Shown: positions 1 through 11,969 of the stretch, in pieces
Numbering within the stretch: position 1 is the stretch's first letter
Layout of the letters: every line of letters begins with the position of its first letter
Origin: Prosapia bicincta
Lineage: Eukaryota > Arthropoda > Insecta > Hemiptera > Cercopidae
Length of the DNA stretch: 64,000 nt
Direction: 5' to 3'
Assembly (NCBI GenBank): GCA_036971475.1
Contig: JBAIZL010000001.1
Span: 105,930,350 to 105,994,349, forward strand
Program-made: the position numbers and the translations under genes
Notes under the pieces: model-generated
Seen by the model: only the letters and a program-made list of their open reading frames with translations
Databases searched by the model: none
Told to the model about the DNA's origin: nothing

Positions 1-2411
1 CATCCAGCAGAGACAAATATAAACCACTATCTTATCTGAAGAGAAAAATACAAGCTGAGGACAGAAACATATTTACTGCTCATAGTTCATTATTTTCACA
101 GAAATTGATAATTATTATATGAGAAACTCGAAAGTCATTGAATACATGGATATTCTGCATACTCTAAAATTTCTGATATACCAATGTCATACAAAATAAT
201 TGCAATGAAAACTTTCAATTTTTTTTGAATGGTCTTTTATCTTCAAGTTTTTAACGAGCTTAATTAGCAGCGTAAATTAATTAACTGTCATCAAAATATT
301 ATGGAAAATTATAAGAACTATCCATGTTAAAATAAATAATATTTTTTTTTTATTTAATAGATAAAAACTTTCAAACATCTTTGCTGAACATAGCTGAGAA
401 ACTATTTAAATAATTTGTAACAATGAGGTTTATTTTTTTTTTACTGAGACTTATTTTTAATGAGCTTTATGAACTTTAATATAAAATTACATCCTCACCA
501 TGCCACGCCAATCGCTTAGAAAAAACAAAGTGGCTATTTTACACCTGTAACCCGCGCAAGTACTAGAGAGTTAGGGGCAATAGGTAGCTTGTTATTTGTA
601 TTAGGGACATGATAATGACAATAAAAAATGAGCTAAAGGGGCATGGGGAACATTCTGGAATAATATAAGCATTATTTAATTGTAATATTAGTGTAATACA
701 TAACAGCTAGAAAATGGGAATAAAAACATGCAATTAGTCAATTTTGCCACTAGGACAATTATTTAACAAAGAAATTGGTATATAGGAATGAGAAAAGGAG
801 ATTTATAAGAAACTAACATACCCTTTATTGTTTAAAATGGAATATGAATTGATAAGATTTTTTTAATTTTATTTTTTATTATTAATTTTTCCTAGCAAAA
901 AACCAATGTTGGTTATCATCGCCGAACAAAATAATGGCTTAAAAGTTAAAATTTAATTAAAGGCAATTAATAAAAGGATTAAATATTTTAACAAACAACA
1001 ATATAATCTAAAACAAAAATATAACAAAAAAACCAAAACGATAATGACCAATATAACACTAAACAAATAATAACAATAAATAAAACAAAACAATAAATAA
1101 ATGTAAAACAACAAACAACAATAACTGATATATGTTAGGAACAACAACAAGTAATTTCCTATGAGCCTAACTCACAATCCCAAAGTTGAGAATAATGGAA
1201 ACCGAAGTTCAAATGCAGATTATGAAAGACAGATAGCCATTTCATTCCACAATAATTCAAAATTTCAATGCACACCCTGAAATCAACTTTATGTATCTTA
1301 AAATTTTACTATTTCAGTACTTATATTTATATATAATTACAACTGGTAGGAAACAATTAGAGATGTATGGATATTTTATACACATGTGATAAAATATGTT
1401 TAAATTATTAATTTTTAAATTGCGTTCTACAGTTTTGTCCTTGGTATGACAAGCAATGATACATCCAAGAAGAGGACCTGAGCCACAGACAATAAAAGTT
1501 AAAATATAAAACAACTGTTTTGAACATACTTCAACACATGTTTGCAATCAAAACATGTAGGAAGGAATGTAATGGCAGTTTGTGTTGTGTTCCACTTTGG
1601 ATGTAAAACATCTGTATACACATTCTCATGTGTATATAACATACTCTGAGAATAAAACTGAGAAAAATTATTACTGTAAATATTATTAAATATCTATGAA
1701 CAAAACAAATTTTATTAAGGAATGTAATATTACCTGACAATTTAGTAATGTTATCACAATAAAAAGATCCTTACAGGGAATCTAGGAATTTAGAGTAGAG
1801 TAAATGGGAAACAAAATATGCCTCAAAAGTAATATTCTGTTGCTTCAAAAAAAGTGGACTAAATAACACCTTGCAAGAAGTATTTATTAATTAATTAATA
1901 TATAAATTAAAAAAGTGCACGGTCCATACTAATTATATTTTATTTTAGTACAAGGTATCTGAAATACCTTATTGAAGATTAAAGCATTAAATAATAATAT
2001 TACTTATTATTATTTAATAATTAACTTAAGAAGCAGAGTTATTTGACACAAAAAAAGTTAAAAGAAATAATTATCTTATAAGTTAATTATTTCTTCATAG
2101 ATTTATACTGACGAACATTTTAACAAAAATTATAGTATTTTATCTATTTGTTGTTTTAGCAATACAGTCCAATCATGGCAGTCCAAAACTCGTATTAATC
2201 TGAAACGATTTTCAAAAATATCACAACGAGAAATAAATAAATGGCTATAATAGAGGTTTAAAAAAAATCAATATTGTTTTGTTTACTTTGCAATGACCTC
2301 AGTGTATCGATCTCTTTTGATTAGTCAGCCTACAGCAGTTAAGTTTCAATGTTTACAGAAAGACAGTAGGGTTATTTGGTCATAGCAGTGTGTTAAACTT
2401 TAATTCTTATA
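1..2411. other. AT-rich non-coding sequence, presumably intron of the minus-strand gene
   Basis: No coding exon was recognised. The segment has A/T homopolymers, an A/C-rich low-complexity stretch at about 960-1130, and short TA-rich palindromes around 1880-2050. If the TAB2/3 gene continues leftward, this is intron. Confidence 0.4.
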
Positions 2412-2830
2412 ATGTCGTCTTATCTTAAAAGAAAACACTTTCATTATCGGATAAGTACGACATTCTAAAACAACTAGTTGCTGAGGTACCTACTAAAAAA
2501 TTAGCGAAAGATTTTGGGATCGGAATGCAATCACAGATAAATAAAAACAAAGAAAAAATTTTATCGTTTGAGTCTTCTATGGAGAAGGTAGCAGTCCGCG
2601 GAAAACAGTGAAAATGATTGAATACGCTTAGTGATTCTACGCTCTAATGATTCTATACACATAGTTTCTGCAAGAACAATCGTGAAACAACCCCAAATAT
2701 GGCCCTTTATTCATATTTGGGAAAGGCGAGATTCTTTTTTTCTGAACCATACCCTAACAAGGAAGAGTTTAAAGCCAGTGATCATTGGTAAATGTTTTCT
2801 TTCAGTTATTTCTGTACTGTACTGTACTTA
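2412..2830 (+). pseudogene. Tigger/pogo-like transposase fragments (HTH and a piece of the DDE region)
   Basis: From about 2432 one frame reads LSLSDKYDILKQL followed by KKLAKDFGIG and NKNKEKILSFE. This is the N-terminal helix-turn-helix pattern of pogo/Tigger (CENP-B-like) transposases, in which a basic start, a LAREFGI-like turn and a NKEKIL stretch are typical. An ATG at 2412 is one frame off, so a small indel separates start and domain. At about 2761-2803 a second piece reads SLKPVIIGKCF, matching the KLKPLVIGKS segment that follows the first catalytic region. The linking sequence is lost, so this is an internally deleted, dead copy. I did not find convincing terminal repeats. Confidence 0.6.
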
Positions 2831-3718
2831 AGTTAACTAGCTCTTCTCTCAGCATTAGCCTATACGTACCTTATAATACCAAATAGGCATATATGTAGCC
2901 GTATTTATGTCGCAGGTATACATACTATGTGTATATTTCAGTAACCGAAAATGGTCATATATTTATTATTTCAGATTACTACAACTAGACTGTATTTACA
3001 ACACAAATGAAATAATGAGCTAATCCCATTATGTAGGTGGGGGAAGGTGACAATTGTGGATGTTTATAGTATGTACACACTACATACAAAATGTATATAT
3101 GAGTATATGCAGTACCCAGAAGCAACTAGCCTAAATTTAGACATCCATATTATTTTAAGGATGAATGTAATTTATATGCATATTGTGGAATGAAGGAAGC
3201 GCAGTCATTACTGTCATGATAGGTTGCCAGAATAATAAAGGTTGAGGGCATTTGTCAGTTTAATAGAACTACTGAGATTCCAGGTCAAGTCAGTAACACT
3301 TCATACTTCCAATATAAAAAGTCTATAGAAATTATAGCTTGATGATTACTTTTATAAATTATACTTGAAGTGTATGTCAAAGGTTTAGTGAATGGTATTA
3401 GAAAACAAAAAAAATATGTTTATCTGGTCTTGAAAAAAATAATCATTTTCTGACAAAATATATTTTCACATTATGTTTCATTTTGGTTATAACAATTTTA
3501 CAAGATAATACAAATTAGTTTCCTTTAAAAATAAGGACTATTAAATTTGCAACTTTCTTACTATATTCAACATTATTGATAACAAAAAAGATGAAAATGT
3601 TAAAAATACAAAATATCCTACAATGAAATTGTGATAACCATGCATATACATACATACAAAACACATTTCCCCTCAGAATCATAGTGTATTCCAAAAAGTG
3701 AAAACAAGGTAATAAATA
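2831..3718. other. Non-coding AT-rich spacer
   Basis: No gene or repeat structure was recognised, apart from short TATG-rich runs around 3080-3110. The segment ends where the (TA)n of the family A Penelope-like cluster begins. Confidence 0.35.
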
Positions 3719-3744
3719 ATATATATATATATATATATATATAT
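3719..3744. repeat. (TA)n tract at the left edge of Penelope-like cluster A1
   Basis: A pure AT dinucleotide run, followed directly by an inverted copy of the family A 3' end (GAAGTTAATATATT). Confidence 0.95.
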
Positions 3745-3965
3745 GAAGTTAATATATTACTATTGTAAGTAATTTTATCCACCATTAAGTGCAATGATTT
3801 TACCTTGAGTGATGAGACGCCTTTCGGTTACTTGACCATTGTCGAATCACTTCGTGAGAGTGATTCGACAATGGTCAAGTGAAAAAAAGGCGCCTCATCA
3901 CTCAAGGTAAAATCATTGCACTTAACGGTGGATAAAATTACTTACAATAGTAATATATTAACTTC
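3745..3965. repeat. Palindrome of family A Penelope-like 3' ends (107-bp arms, 7-nt spacer)
   Basis: The left arm 3745-3851 is the reverse complement of 3859-3965 with few mismatches; the spacer is TCGTGAG. The right arm is in sense orientation and carries the family signature GTGATTCGACAATGGTCAAG, then CATCACTCAAGGTAAAATCA, ending in AACTTC. The same sequence follows the endonuclease frame at 46722, which shows that it is the element's 3' non-coding region. The arms are flanked by (TA)n on the left and by an element start codon on the right. Confidence 0.9.
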
Positions 3966-3990
3966 ATAAAGTCAGTGCAACGGAAAAACA
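3859..3990 (+). repeat. Pseudo-LTR copy 1 of Penelope-like family A
   Basis: This 132-bp unit runs from AGTGATTCGAC to AACGGAAAAACA, just before an ATG. An almost identical 132-bp unit lies at 4254-4385 in direct orientation, also ending just before an ATG. Direct repeats made of the 3' non-coding region placed in front of the coding start are the hallmark pseudo-LTRs of Penelope-like elements. Confidence 0.8.
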
Positions 3991-4253
3991 ATGGAAAACG
4001 TAAAATATCAAGAATTTAACACTTACCAAGGTAAACAACTCTACCATAAATATCTTAACCTCAAAATCAAACTCCAGAATTGCATCAACAAAATACAGTT
4101 TAATAAAAAATGCTTAACACTTAATATAACACTAAAATACGCTAAATTACACTTAAAAAATAAACAAAACACTATTATCAATAAAGCAACAAAAATAGCC
4201 GAATTACACATAATTAAACAAAACATTAAATCTGCCTACCATAAAAAAAGCAG
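3991..4253 (+). pseudogene. Penelope-like family A, N-terminal coding fragment
   Basis: An ATG right after the pseudo-LTR opens about 87 codons beginning MENVKYQEFNTYQGKQLYHK and rich in Lys, Asn, Leu and Ile. The same start (MDNVKYQE or close variants) recurs at 4386, 5062, 45678 and 46171, so this is the family's true coding start. The frame then runs into 3' non-coding sequence at 4254, so reverse transcriptase and endonuclease are missing. The arrangement of pseudo-LTR, short coding head and pseudo-LTR is an internally deleted, non-autonomous copy. The head has no domain I can name; its helical, basic character fits the poorly conserved N-termini of Penelope-like proteins. Confidence 0.65.
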
Positions 4254-4385
4254 AGTGATTCGACAATGGTCAAGTGACCGAAAGGCGCCTCATCACTCAA
4301 GGTAAAATCATTGCACTTAATGGTGGATAAAATTACTTACAATAGTAATATAATAACTTCATAAAGTCAGTGCAATGGAAAAACA
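4254..4385 (+). repeat. Pseudo-LTR copy 2 of Penelope-like family A
   Basis: This 132-bp direct repeat of 3859-3990 is followed by ATGGATAACGTAATATATAT, where the coding start dissolves into a (TA)n run. Confidence 0.8.
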
Positions 4386-4395
4386 ATGGATAACG

Positions 4396-4450
<55 letters not shown>
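4396..4450. repeat. (TA)n tract
   Basis: A pure dinucleotide run of about 55 bp between two Penelope-like family A modules. Confidence 0.95.
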
Positions 4451-4454
<4 letters not shown>

Positions 4455-5036
4455 TTTTGTTAATTGTAAACAATTATTCCACTACTAAGTACAATTATTT
4501 TTACTTTATGTGATGAGGCACCTTTCGGTCACTTAACCATTGTCGAATCACTGAATTAATTTTCTCTTTTTTCTGGTGTTGTTGTTCGGTCCGTGATTTG
4601 TTGACGTCATATATTTTTTATCTTGTGCTGCATACATGATGTTTTTGAAAAGTACATCGTCTGCATATGTTGTCTGATGGTTCATATGCAGATGACTCAC
4701 TTTTCGAAAACATCATGCCTGCAGCACAAGATGAAAAATATATGACGTCAACAAATACCAACATCATGGACCGAACAACACCAGAAAAAAAATTGATTCA
4801 GTGATTCGACAATGGTCAAGTGACCGAAAGGTGCCTTATCACATAAAGTAAAAATAACGAAATCTTGTTGCTGTTCATGACGAGCTGGTTGTTAATTCTT
4901 ATTACACTTTTGCTATTACTTGCGACCAGACTTTTTGTTAACTAAAAGTCTGGTCGCAAGTAATAGCAAAAGTGTAATAAGTAAAAATAATTGTACTTAG
5001 TGGTGATATAATTGTTTACAATGAACCAAAACCTTT
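4451..5036. repeat. Large palindrome of a family A variant, right arm split by an insertion
   Basis: The left arm 4451-4669 contains the antisense 3' end and the end of the coding region. It pairs with a right arm starting at 4683, across the spacer TTGTCTGATGGTT. The right arm shows the sense coding end (GACGTCAACAAATACCAACA), the GTGATTCGACAATGGTCAAG signature and the distal part resuming at about 4979, ending near 5036. A separate hairpin interrupts it at 4858-4978. After the arm comes the usual start (AACGGAAAAATA ATG at 5062), again running into TA-rich sequence. The arms differ at scattered sites, so this copy is older than the palindromes at 45.4-46.1 kb. Confidence 0.8.
4846..4990. 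mobile_element. Small hairpin insertion inside the palindrome, with 12-bp target duplication
   Basis: The word AAGTAAAAATAA occurs at 4846-4857 and again at 4979-4990, bracketing extra DNA that is absent from the left arm of the surrounding palindrome. The insert holds a perfect hairpin: arms 4898-4935 and 4944-4981 (38 bp), loop of 8 nt. The 40 nt before the hairpin are unpaired. A duplication of about 12 bp and a snap-back end would fit insertion by target-primed reverse transcription, which is inference. Confidence 0.65.
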
Positions 5037-5095
5037 ATAAAGTCAGTGCAACGGAAAAATAATGGACAACGTGAACTATCATGATTATTTATATA

Positions 5096-5427
5096 TATCA
5101 CTTTCACTTATGTACTTAAACAAGAATCTTACTTGGTATTTATATGAGTTAACTTTCAATGACTGGCCTTGTCATTATCATCGGGCATACTGAACAGGGT
5201 TGTTGTAGACTGCGAGCTGAGTGGATTTCTCGTTGACCTAGGTGTACCGTTATGTTCTATTTTTAGATTCACTGCACTGTGCAAGGTCAACGGGAAATCC
5301 ACTCAGCTCGCAGTCTACAACAACCCTGTTCAGTATGCCCGATGATAATGACAAGGCCAGTCATTGAAAGTTAACTCGCATAAATACCAAGTAAGATTCT
5401 TGTTTAAGTACATAAGTGAAAATGATA
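5096..5427. repeat. Inverted repeat, 144-bp arms with 44-nt spacer
   Basis: Arm 5096-5239 matches the reverse complement of 5284-5427 with only a few mismatches. The left arm follows the short coding start and TATATATC run of the preceding family A module. The arm sequence (for example CGGGCATACTGAACAGGG read on the plus strand) is unlike the other family A parts I can see. It may be a further part of that element or a different fold-back unit. Confidence 0.85.
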
Positions 5428-7895
5428 AGTGTATACAAGAAAACAGTGTTGCATAACTACAAAATATATATATAGTATTAGTGCAAAAGGTAATTTTGAA
5501 TAGGTAAAAAATAATTGTGCTCAATCATATTGCAAAGCTTTAAAGAGAATTTTAAGTAAAATACTAATAATATAGCAAATAATTTTGCAACAAAATATAT
5601 TATAATATCAAACTTTGGACAGGATATTAAAAATAGATCACAAAATTTAACAAATAATTATGACAAAACTAAAAGGGTGTTAAAAAAAATTTTGAACAGA
5701 AAATGTTTTGACTGAATTAAAAAAGTTCATTAAAAAAAAAAACAATTATGTCTAATACTATTTATTTTTTCTAAATTGTTAATATTATAAGCAATATTTT
5801 GAGAAATTAATTTATTTTCTAATTTGATATACAATTTGAAGAGGAATGAAATCCAAGAATACTCTTAAAGGGCAACTACTATTAACTGTTTGGTTAGGAA
5901 CTGTCAACAAAAAGCCAAACTAAGAAAAACAATATCTCAGAAACGGTCTGAGTTGAGAATGGGACACATCTCCTGAAATGGCCGTCCTCGACAAATATAA
6001 GTAAGTTCTACTATAGCCAAGTTGTAAAATATTTATAAGTGTTTCAGTTAAAAATAGTAGTTCGAGTGAAGATGGAATGAACAAATATGAATAACATCTT
6101 ATTCATGGAATTCTGAGTGAATACTATAAAGCGAATTAGGAAACAGGTATTTTGTTTGTATACATAAAGAATTTGCTACATTTATTTAACTTTAAGAGTT
6201 CCTCTTTTGCTTATGTCTCAAGTAACTTATATAACTACAAAAATAAGGTTACACTACAGTACTACAAAATTAATTTTACATTAAATGTTGTATAATAATG
6301 GAGAGATGTATTCTGAATTCAATTGTACATCCAACCAATGACTATTCCTTCAAATTTATTCCACTTTTTGAAAACAAAATGTGTAAGAAAGTAAGCCAAC
6401 AACTACAGTTATACCACTGTAGTTACCATATTATACTACAAAAAAAACTTTGTATTTAAACAGTATATTTAAACTTGAAAACATAAACAGAATCTAAATT
6501 TGTAAGGACTTTGCTCCACAATATTGATAAATGCTATGAAAAATCAGGCCTTCAATGTAAAACCATGCATGCAGATTATACAGAGGAAAAACTGATCAGG
6601 ACATTAGACAGAATGACTGACAATTGTTTTACTCAATATTCATTTTTTAAATTCATTATTATCTCTAATAAAAGAGGCGTCTGTATATTTTGTTAAATTA
6701 CAAACTACATAAGGAAAGCAAATGGTGACCACCACTGTAATTTTTCCACAATTTTATAAAGACTTGGATAAAACTGATGCCAATTTAGAGAAAAAAAATA
6801 AAATAACAATGTTCTAACGAAGAGCCATTGGAATACAGTTTTAAAAAATGTAGTATTAAAACATATTTCAAATTTTAGAATATGTTTTGGATAATTTATG
6901 TAATGTGAATCTAAGTACTGAAAAAAAAGAACTTGTAACTTCAACACTTATTTACGAAAGCTCAATTTCTAAAATGATTTTACGTGGTAAAACTATGGAA
7001 TTAAAAAAAAAGAAAACCCCACAAATACAGTTACACCATATGCAGTTTACAAGTGTTTAGTGCAGTTTCTTATTCTGCATTCAGAGTAAAGCACCAAAAT
7101 TACACAAACCTAAGTAAAATTGTTGACAAAATTATCATCCTCCATTCACATGAAATTTAAATGACCCCTTTTACAATATTAGATATAAATTCAACTTTGT
7201 CTATTATGGAAACATTTACCAAAAAACTATTCGTATATTTTTGCTTAACATTTCTTTCTACGGCAAACTGTGGCTGTCTTCAAAGATTGTTTTGCGGCTT
7301 AAAAAAAGAGGTACGTAAAAAGTTATATAAGTCTACCGACTAATAACAACTAAATTGGATCTAGGCCTAAATAGTAATGCCTGTAGAAATATTACAAGGA
7401 TCTGTTTGGTACAACTGTAGGTTAAACTGAGTTATTTGGAAACACAGCTGTGATTCTATCATAAACATGGTAACATACATATGTTTGACGTGTTTTCCTT
7501 ACAGTTTATGAAACACATCATATGACATAAGTTACCTGTGAGTGTGCCCTTGTATTTGTATTTATTTGTTGGCGGAGATACAAAACCTCTGAGGCTAGAT
7601 TGTAACAGTGTGTCCGGAAATTTAAAATTGAACTATATAGTTCTCACACAAGTTAAATGGAAATATTTTAGAGATCTTCAAGCAGATAATAGGTACCTTT
7701 ATAAAAGTAGTACTCACAATTTTATTACAAAGTAATAAAATATGAATATATTAGCAATAAGACAAACAAAAATATTGTCAATGAATAATATTAAAATATT
7801 TATATTTTTTTATAGTTTGAACATTATTAACATTGGCTTTTGAAGATTTGTAATGTTTTCACACAATATTGCTGCGAAAAATCAGATAGAAAATA
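5428..7895. other. AT-rich non-coding sequence
   Basis: No recognisable gene. A 40-codon plus-strand stretch at about 6508-6640 (LLHNIDKCYEKSGLQCKTMH and onward) has coding-like composition but no family I recognise and no clear splice sites. It may be a transposon scrap. Confidence 0.3.
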
Positions 7896-8632
7896 CAGTA
7901 GAACCTCTCTAATTCATCACTCTTTAATTAGTCACCTTCTGTAATTCGTCACAATAATAACACACATTGTCTGTACTGTCACCTAGTATAGGCGCCAGCC
8001 TTCAAATAAGGACGATAGCAGACATGATTTTTTCGATCACTGAGAAAATCTTTCAACACATTCTTTGTTCTCATACATCTTATAAGTTTGGTAAAATAAA
8101 GTGGAGTCTTCAGTTTTCGACTGACCACACCATAGTAGATAGCGTTGAGTTGCATAATTTACACAGTAGTTTATACAAATTGTATTTTACCTTTGTTTTC
8201 TTTTTTTATTATAATTTTTTCCATCAAAAGGTAAATATATGAAAGGTAAATGTCAAAACGCGGTAATTATATAACTTTAAATTTGGTTGATAAGTATGAC
8301 ATTCTACAATGGTTACAAAAAGGCAAAAAGAGCTGTTATGCTATCGTTATAATTCGAAATTGCTAGAGCGACCGTGACATTATGAAAAATGGCAATCAAA
8401 TTGTAGAGTTCATGGCAAATAATGGAAGTTCTCGATGAAACAATCTTGGTTGTAATTACAAACTATAATGCAGGCTACTAGTGTTTCTACAGTGTTGTTT
8501 ACATTACATACCTATTTATGTAATTGTGTGCTATGTTTACCCACAATTACATGTTAATTTCACGACTTCTGTAATTCATCTTTTGTTTCAAATTCGTCAG
8601 TTCCGAATGTGACAAATTAGAGAGGTTCTACT
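7896..8632 (+). mobile_element. Short pogo/Tigger-type DNA transposon
   Basis: The left end CAGTAGAACCTCTCTAATT (7896, preceded by TA) is mirrored at the right end by AATTAGAGAGGTTCTACT (to 8632, followed by TA). This gives inverted terminal repeats of about 25 bp and a TA target duplication, as in pogo/Tigger elements. The inside holds only the start of a transposase, so it is a deletion derivative that needed an enzyme from elsewhere. Confidence 0.8.
8250..8445 (+). pseudogene. pogo/Tigger transposase N-terminal remnant
   Basis: ATG at 8250 reads MSKRGNYITLNLVDKYDILQ and WLQKGK, the typical start of a pogo-type helix-turn-helix domain. It hits a stop after about 38 codons. In another frame NGNQIVEFMANNGS recalls the NKEKILEFA end of that domain. 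It lies inside the short element at 7896-8632 and is broken by stops and frameshifts. Confidence 0.6.
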
Positions 8633-10190
8633 TATATAAATTTAATTCTTCAAGTTTAAGAAGTAAAAAAAATACTGTATTTAAATCTTTGTATAACAGT
8701 TTCACTCTAAATTCAAATAATACATACTTTTTAATGTCACTTCAAAAGTTATTAACGATTTTCTAGTAAAAATAATGCAACTTCATTAAACACATATTTA
8801 TTACAGGTTCTGATAGATCAAATTATCAAAAACAAAAACACTTTGAATACACTAAATAACAACATTGAGCAATTACACAGCAATAAATAATCACTATATC
8901 TACTAAATATTAAATTAAATTTTGTTAAATATGCAATATAAGATTTTAAAAAACAGTCGATTTCTGAGTGAAGTATAACCTTATTATTTAAAATGTTTGG
9001 GTAAGTTTCGAAACTAGTATGTTTTCATCTTCAAAACTAAATACACATAAAAACACTTCCTATAACTATTAGTCTTTAATAGGATTAATTATTATAAATA
9101 ATAAATACATTAATAATATTAAAATAATAAACCAACAGTCTATCCTTTTTATAAACCAATTAATTTATCTTACTAATTTATGTTGAGAATGTCTTTGCTA
9201 TAGTAGTCTTTCCTAAAAACAAAATTCAGAAGTTACAACCATTTAATATATATCTTTCTGAATGTAGACTTGTGTTTATGAAGAAGAGTAACAGATCTAG
9301 TTTTTTAGAACTTTTAATTGTTATTAGACGTTAAATTATGATCGTATTGTTAAATTACAATTGATTGCTACAATAAACCAACATTCTCTTACAATTTTAA
9401 CTCTGATCATCCAAATATACATGAAATAAATATAGTGTATTCTTTAGTGGTTAAAGCATTCCAATTATCCAATGCTGTTTTCTATGAAAAAAAAGTTCCC
9501 AAATCTATCACTTCAAATATTTTGCTGCATTTGATAAAAAGAGATAATGAAAAACCAGACACTCTCAATTTCAATAATATACGTTTCAGGATAAATGCAT
9601 GAGAAAAAGAGTAAAACGCCTGACACCAATTATGATGGTTATTTAGGCCATGTACACAAATATGGCCATTCTTTTAACTTTATCAATCCCATAGTATTAT
9701 ATAACAAACCTAATTGGCCCAGAAGATTTTTTCTGAGATGAATAAATTCAAGTTACAGCAGAATGCTACAAAATTTAACAGGATACTAATAAACTTGTAC
9801 ATACACAACATTGTTACTGAAATTATAGAATACTCTATACTTATATGCAAATATTAAAAATTTAACAGATAAGGTAGGATTTCAATTTATCATGAATTTT
9901 TTTCAATTTGATATAAAAAAAACGGAAACCTATAGATCTTAGCCAACTGGTATTACTTCTATTTCAAACTGTCTAGTCTATTTTCTTTTTCGAAATCCTT
10001 TATTAATTTTAAATTTACTCTTATGATAATTATGTGTACAATTTATAATTTTGCTCCTATTCATTTATTCATTACTACATACTACAATAGGTTGGTTCAT
10101 AAAAATGACAGATTAATAATTTATTGTTTTAATAATATTACTTTGCTTATTTATTTTTAGTAATCCTACCAAATATAATAATAAATATAC
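8633..10190. other. AT-rich non-coding sequence
   Basis: No gene was recognised. At 9005-9034 (minus strand) there is one weak copy of the TTGAAGA-hairpin-GAAAC motif discussed under findings. The segment ends at the 5' LTR. Confidence 0.3.
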
Positions 10191-11608
10191 TGTAACATTT
10201 ATAGAATGGGCTATATAATATTATTCAAGAATTGGAAAATAGATGAGAAATAACTCACTCAAAATTTAGGAAGAAATTCATTAAGATATTGGTTAGGTTA
10301 AATGAAAACTAAATTTAGGTAAAAGCATAGAATTGTAAACAAGGTTTTTGAACTGGACATGTATTAGGAAATTTGTTATATCAAATAACCTAACACATAA
10401 ATTAAAATAAGATAATCTAATAATGGTTATGTGTAAACAAATTTGTAAACTGTAGGAACATAGGGCTAAGTAATTACTTGAAGGAGAAAGTGAACACGTT
10501 TGTAAGCAAAAGAAAATTGAAAGGTTATGTTTATGAAAGACCAAGCAAAACACACACAATTCGGAAATATCACAAAAGTAAAACACAAAGACACTTCACA
10601 CACTAATAATATTAATAAAATAAACACTGGAAGGTTTGTTGACGATAGGAAATTGAAACAGTAAGTTTCAACCAGGTTTAACCAAGTTAAGACGCCATTC
10701 TAAACAAACTTGTTGGTATGTCAGCTGTAAAACAGATGTAGGTCAGTGTGACAATCGATTCTAGTGAAGAAAAAGAAAACAAACTAGATTACAGGCAACA
10801 TGTGTTTTTTGAAGAAGAAGCCGCCATATTCTTTTCTTTAACAACTTTAAAAGTAAAACGAAAGCGTTAGTTGAGTTGAGATAGCGTGGGTGACGCTACT
10901 GGAGGAAGCAGACCTTGCTGTGCAGTCAAAATTCTATTTATTTGGAAAGAGTTCGTCTAAATTATACCGTTTTGTTAAGAAGATTGGCCAACTTAAATTA
11001 AGGAGAAGTGAATTACAAAATGTCATACTGTGCTAATATAAAGTGAAATAAATAAGACGAATTTAAGTGTGTAAAAAGTCAAATTTGGAGAGAACGGAAT
11101 CTTACGTAAGCTAACTGAAATTTCGATATTTGATAAGTATTAGCGCTATAAAAATAACTTTAGTGGACTTTTAAGATAATAGAGAAGTTTAAATTTGTAT
11201 ATTAGGATATCTTGTAGTTAATTAATAGTAAGAAATAATCCAGTTCAAATAGTTTAGCCTTTTTGCATTTTCAAAATTTAATATTGTTTGTTCAAAATTT
11301 ATTTAATTAACCTAAGAATTTCTAAAAATATAGCCCATGCGATAAACCCCGAGATATCAAGAGATCTTAAAATAGCCAAGGGTATAAAAACCTTGTAACT
11401 CAAATTTAAAGAATCGAATTTTAGTATATTTTGTTAAAAATTGTTAAGTTGTAAAATTTTGTTTTGTGTATTGTTTAATGTTGAGATGAAATGATAATAA
11501 ATAATAATGAATTGTTCTTGAGTAGTTTTTTTTGTTTTTAAATAGAGAAATATCATTCAATAAAATAATAAATAGTAAAACCCCGTTGCGTGTGTTATAA
11601 AAAATACA
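10191..11608 (+). repeat. 5' LTR
   Basis: Starts TGTAACA and ends ATACA; the matching 3' copy ends TTACA, giving TGTAA/TTACA inverted ends. A GC-richer part around 10860-10920 and the AATAAATAATAATG region near 11495 are candidates for promoter and poly(A) signals; their exact roles cannot be read from sequence alone. A long open frame on the minus strand here recurs in the other LTR and is chance. Confidence 0.93.
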
Positions 11609-11615
11609 TTATATT

Positions 11616-11633
11616 TGGCGCAACAACGTGGGG
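11616..11633 (+). promoter_or_regulatory. Primer-binding site of the LTR element
   Basis: TGGCGCAACAACGTGGGG lies seven bases after the 5' LTR. It begins with TGG, the complement of the CCA end of a tRNA, as expected for a minus-strand primer site. The exact tRNA was not assigned. Confidence 0.7.
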
Positions 11634-11969
11634 CACGATTATTAGAAAAATGATAATAAAGAATTAATAATTCGGGAGTTTGTGTTTTGTAAATAGAGAA
11701 ATTAATTATTTTCTCGATATAATAAGATATAAAAGTTATTTAGAGAGATTTTGAAACAAAATTAATTTAGAACTTTTTATATGAAAAACATTTGAACTGG
11801 AAATAGATTTAGAAAAAATTTTGTAAAATTAAAAACTGAGTTGAATAGAGTCAAGGTTAGGTTTATAAATTGTTTATATTTTGTATAATAAGTTACTTAC
11901 AGCTAAAAAAGAAAAAATATAGGCGAGCTGGTAGTTGTAGGGGACCAGGAAAAAGGGACAATTTTGGAA

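Noticed and set aside
3780..3900. Hammerhead ribozyme in the family A 3' region (TGATGAG and CGAAAG words)
   Set aside because: The two words lie on opposite strands and the C of CTGATGA is G in every copy, so no core can form. Only family B and related motifs were kept.
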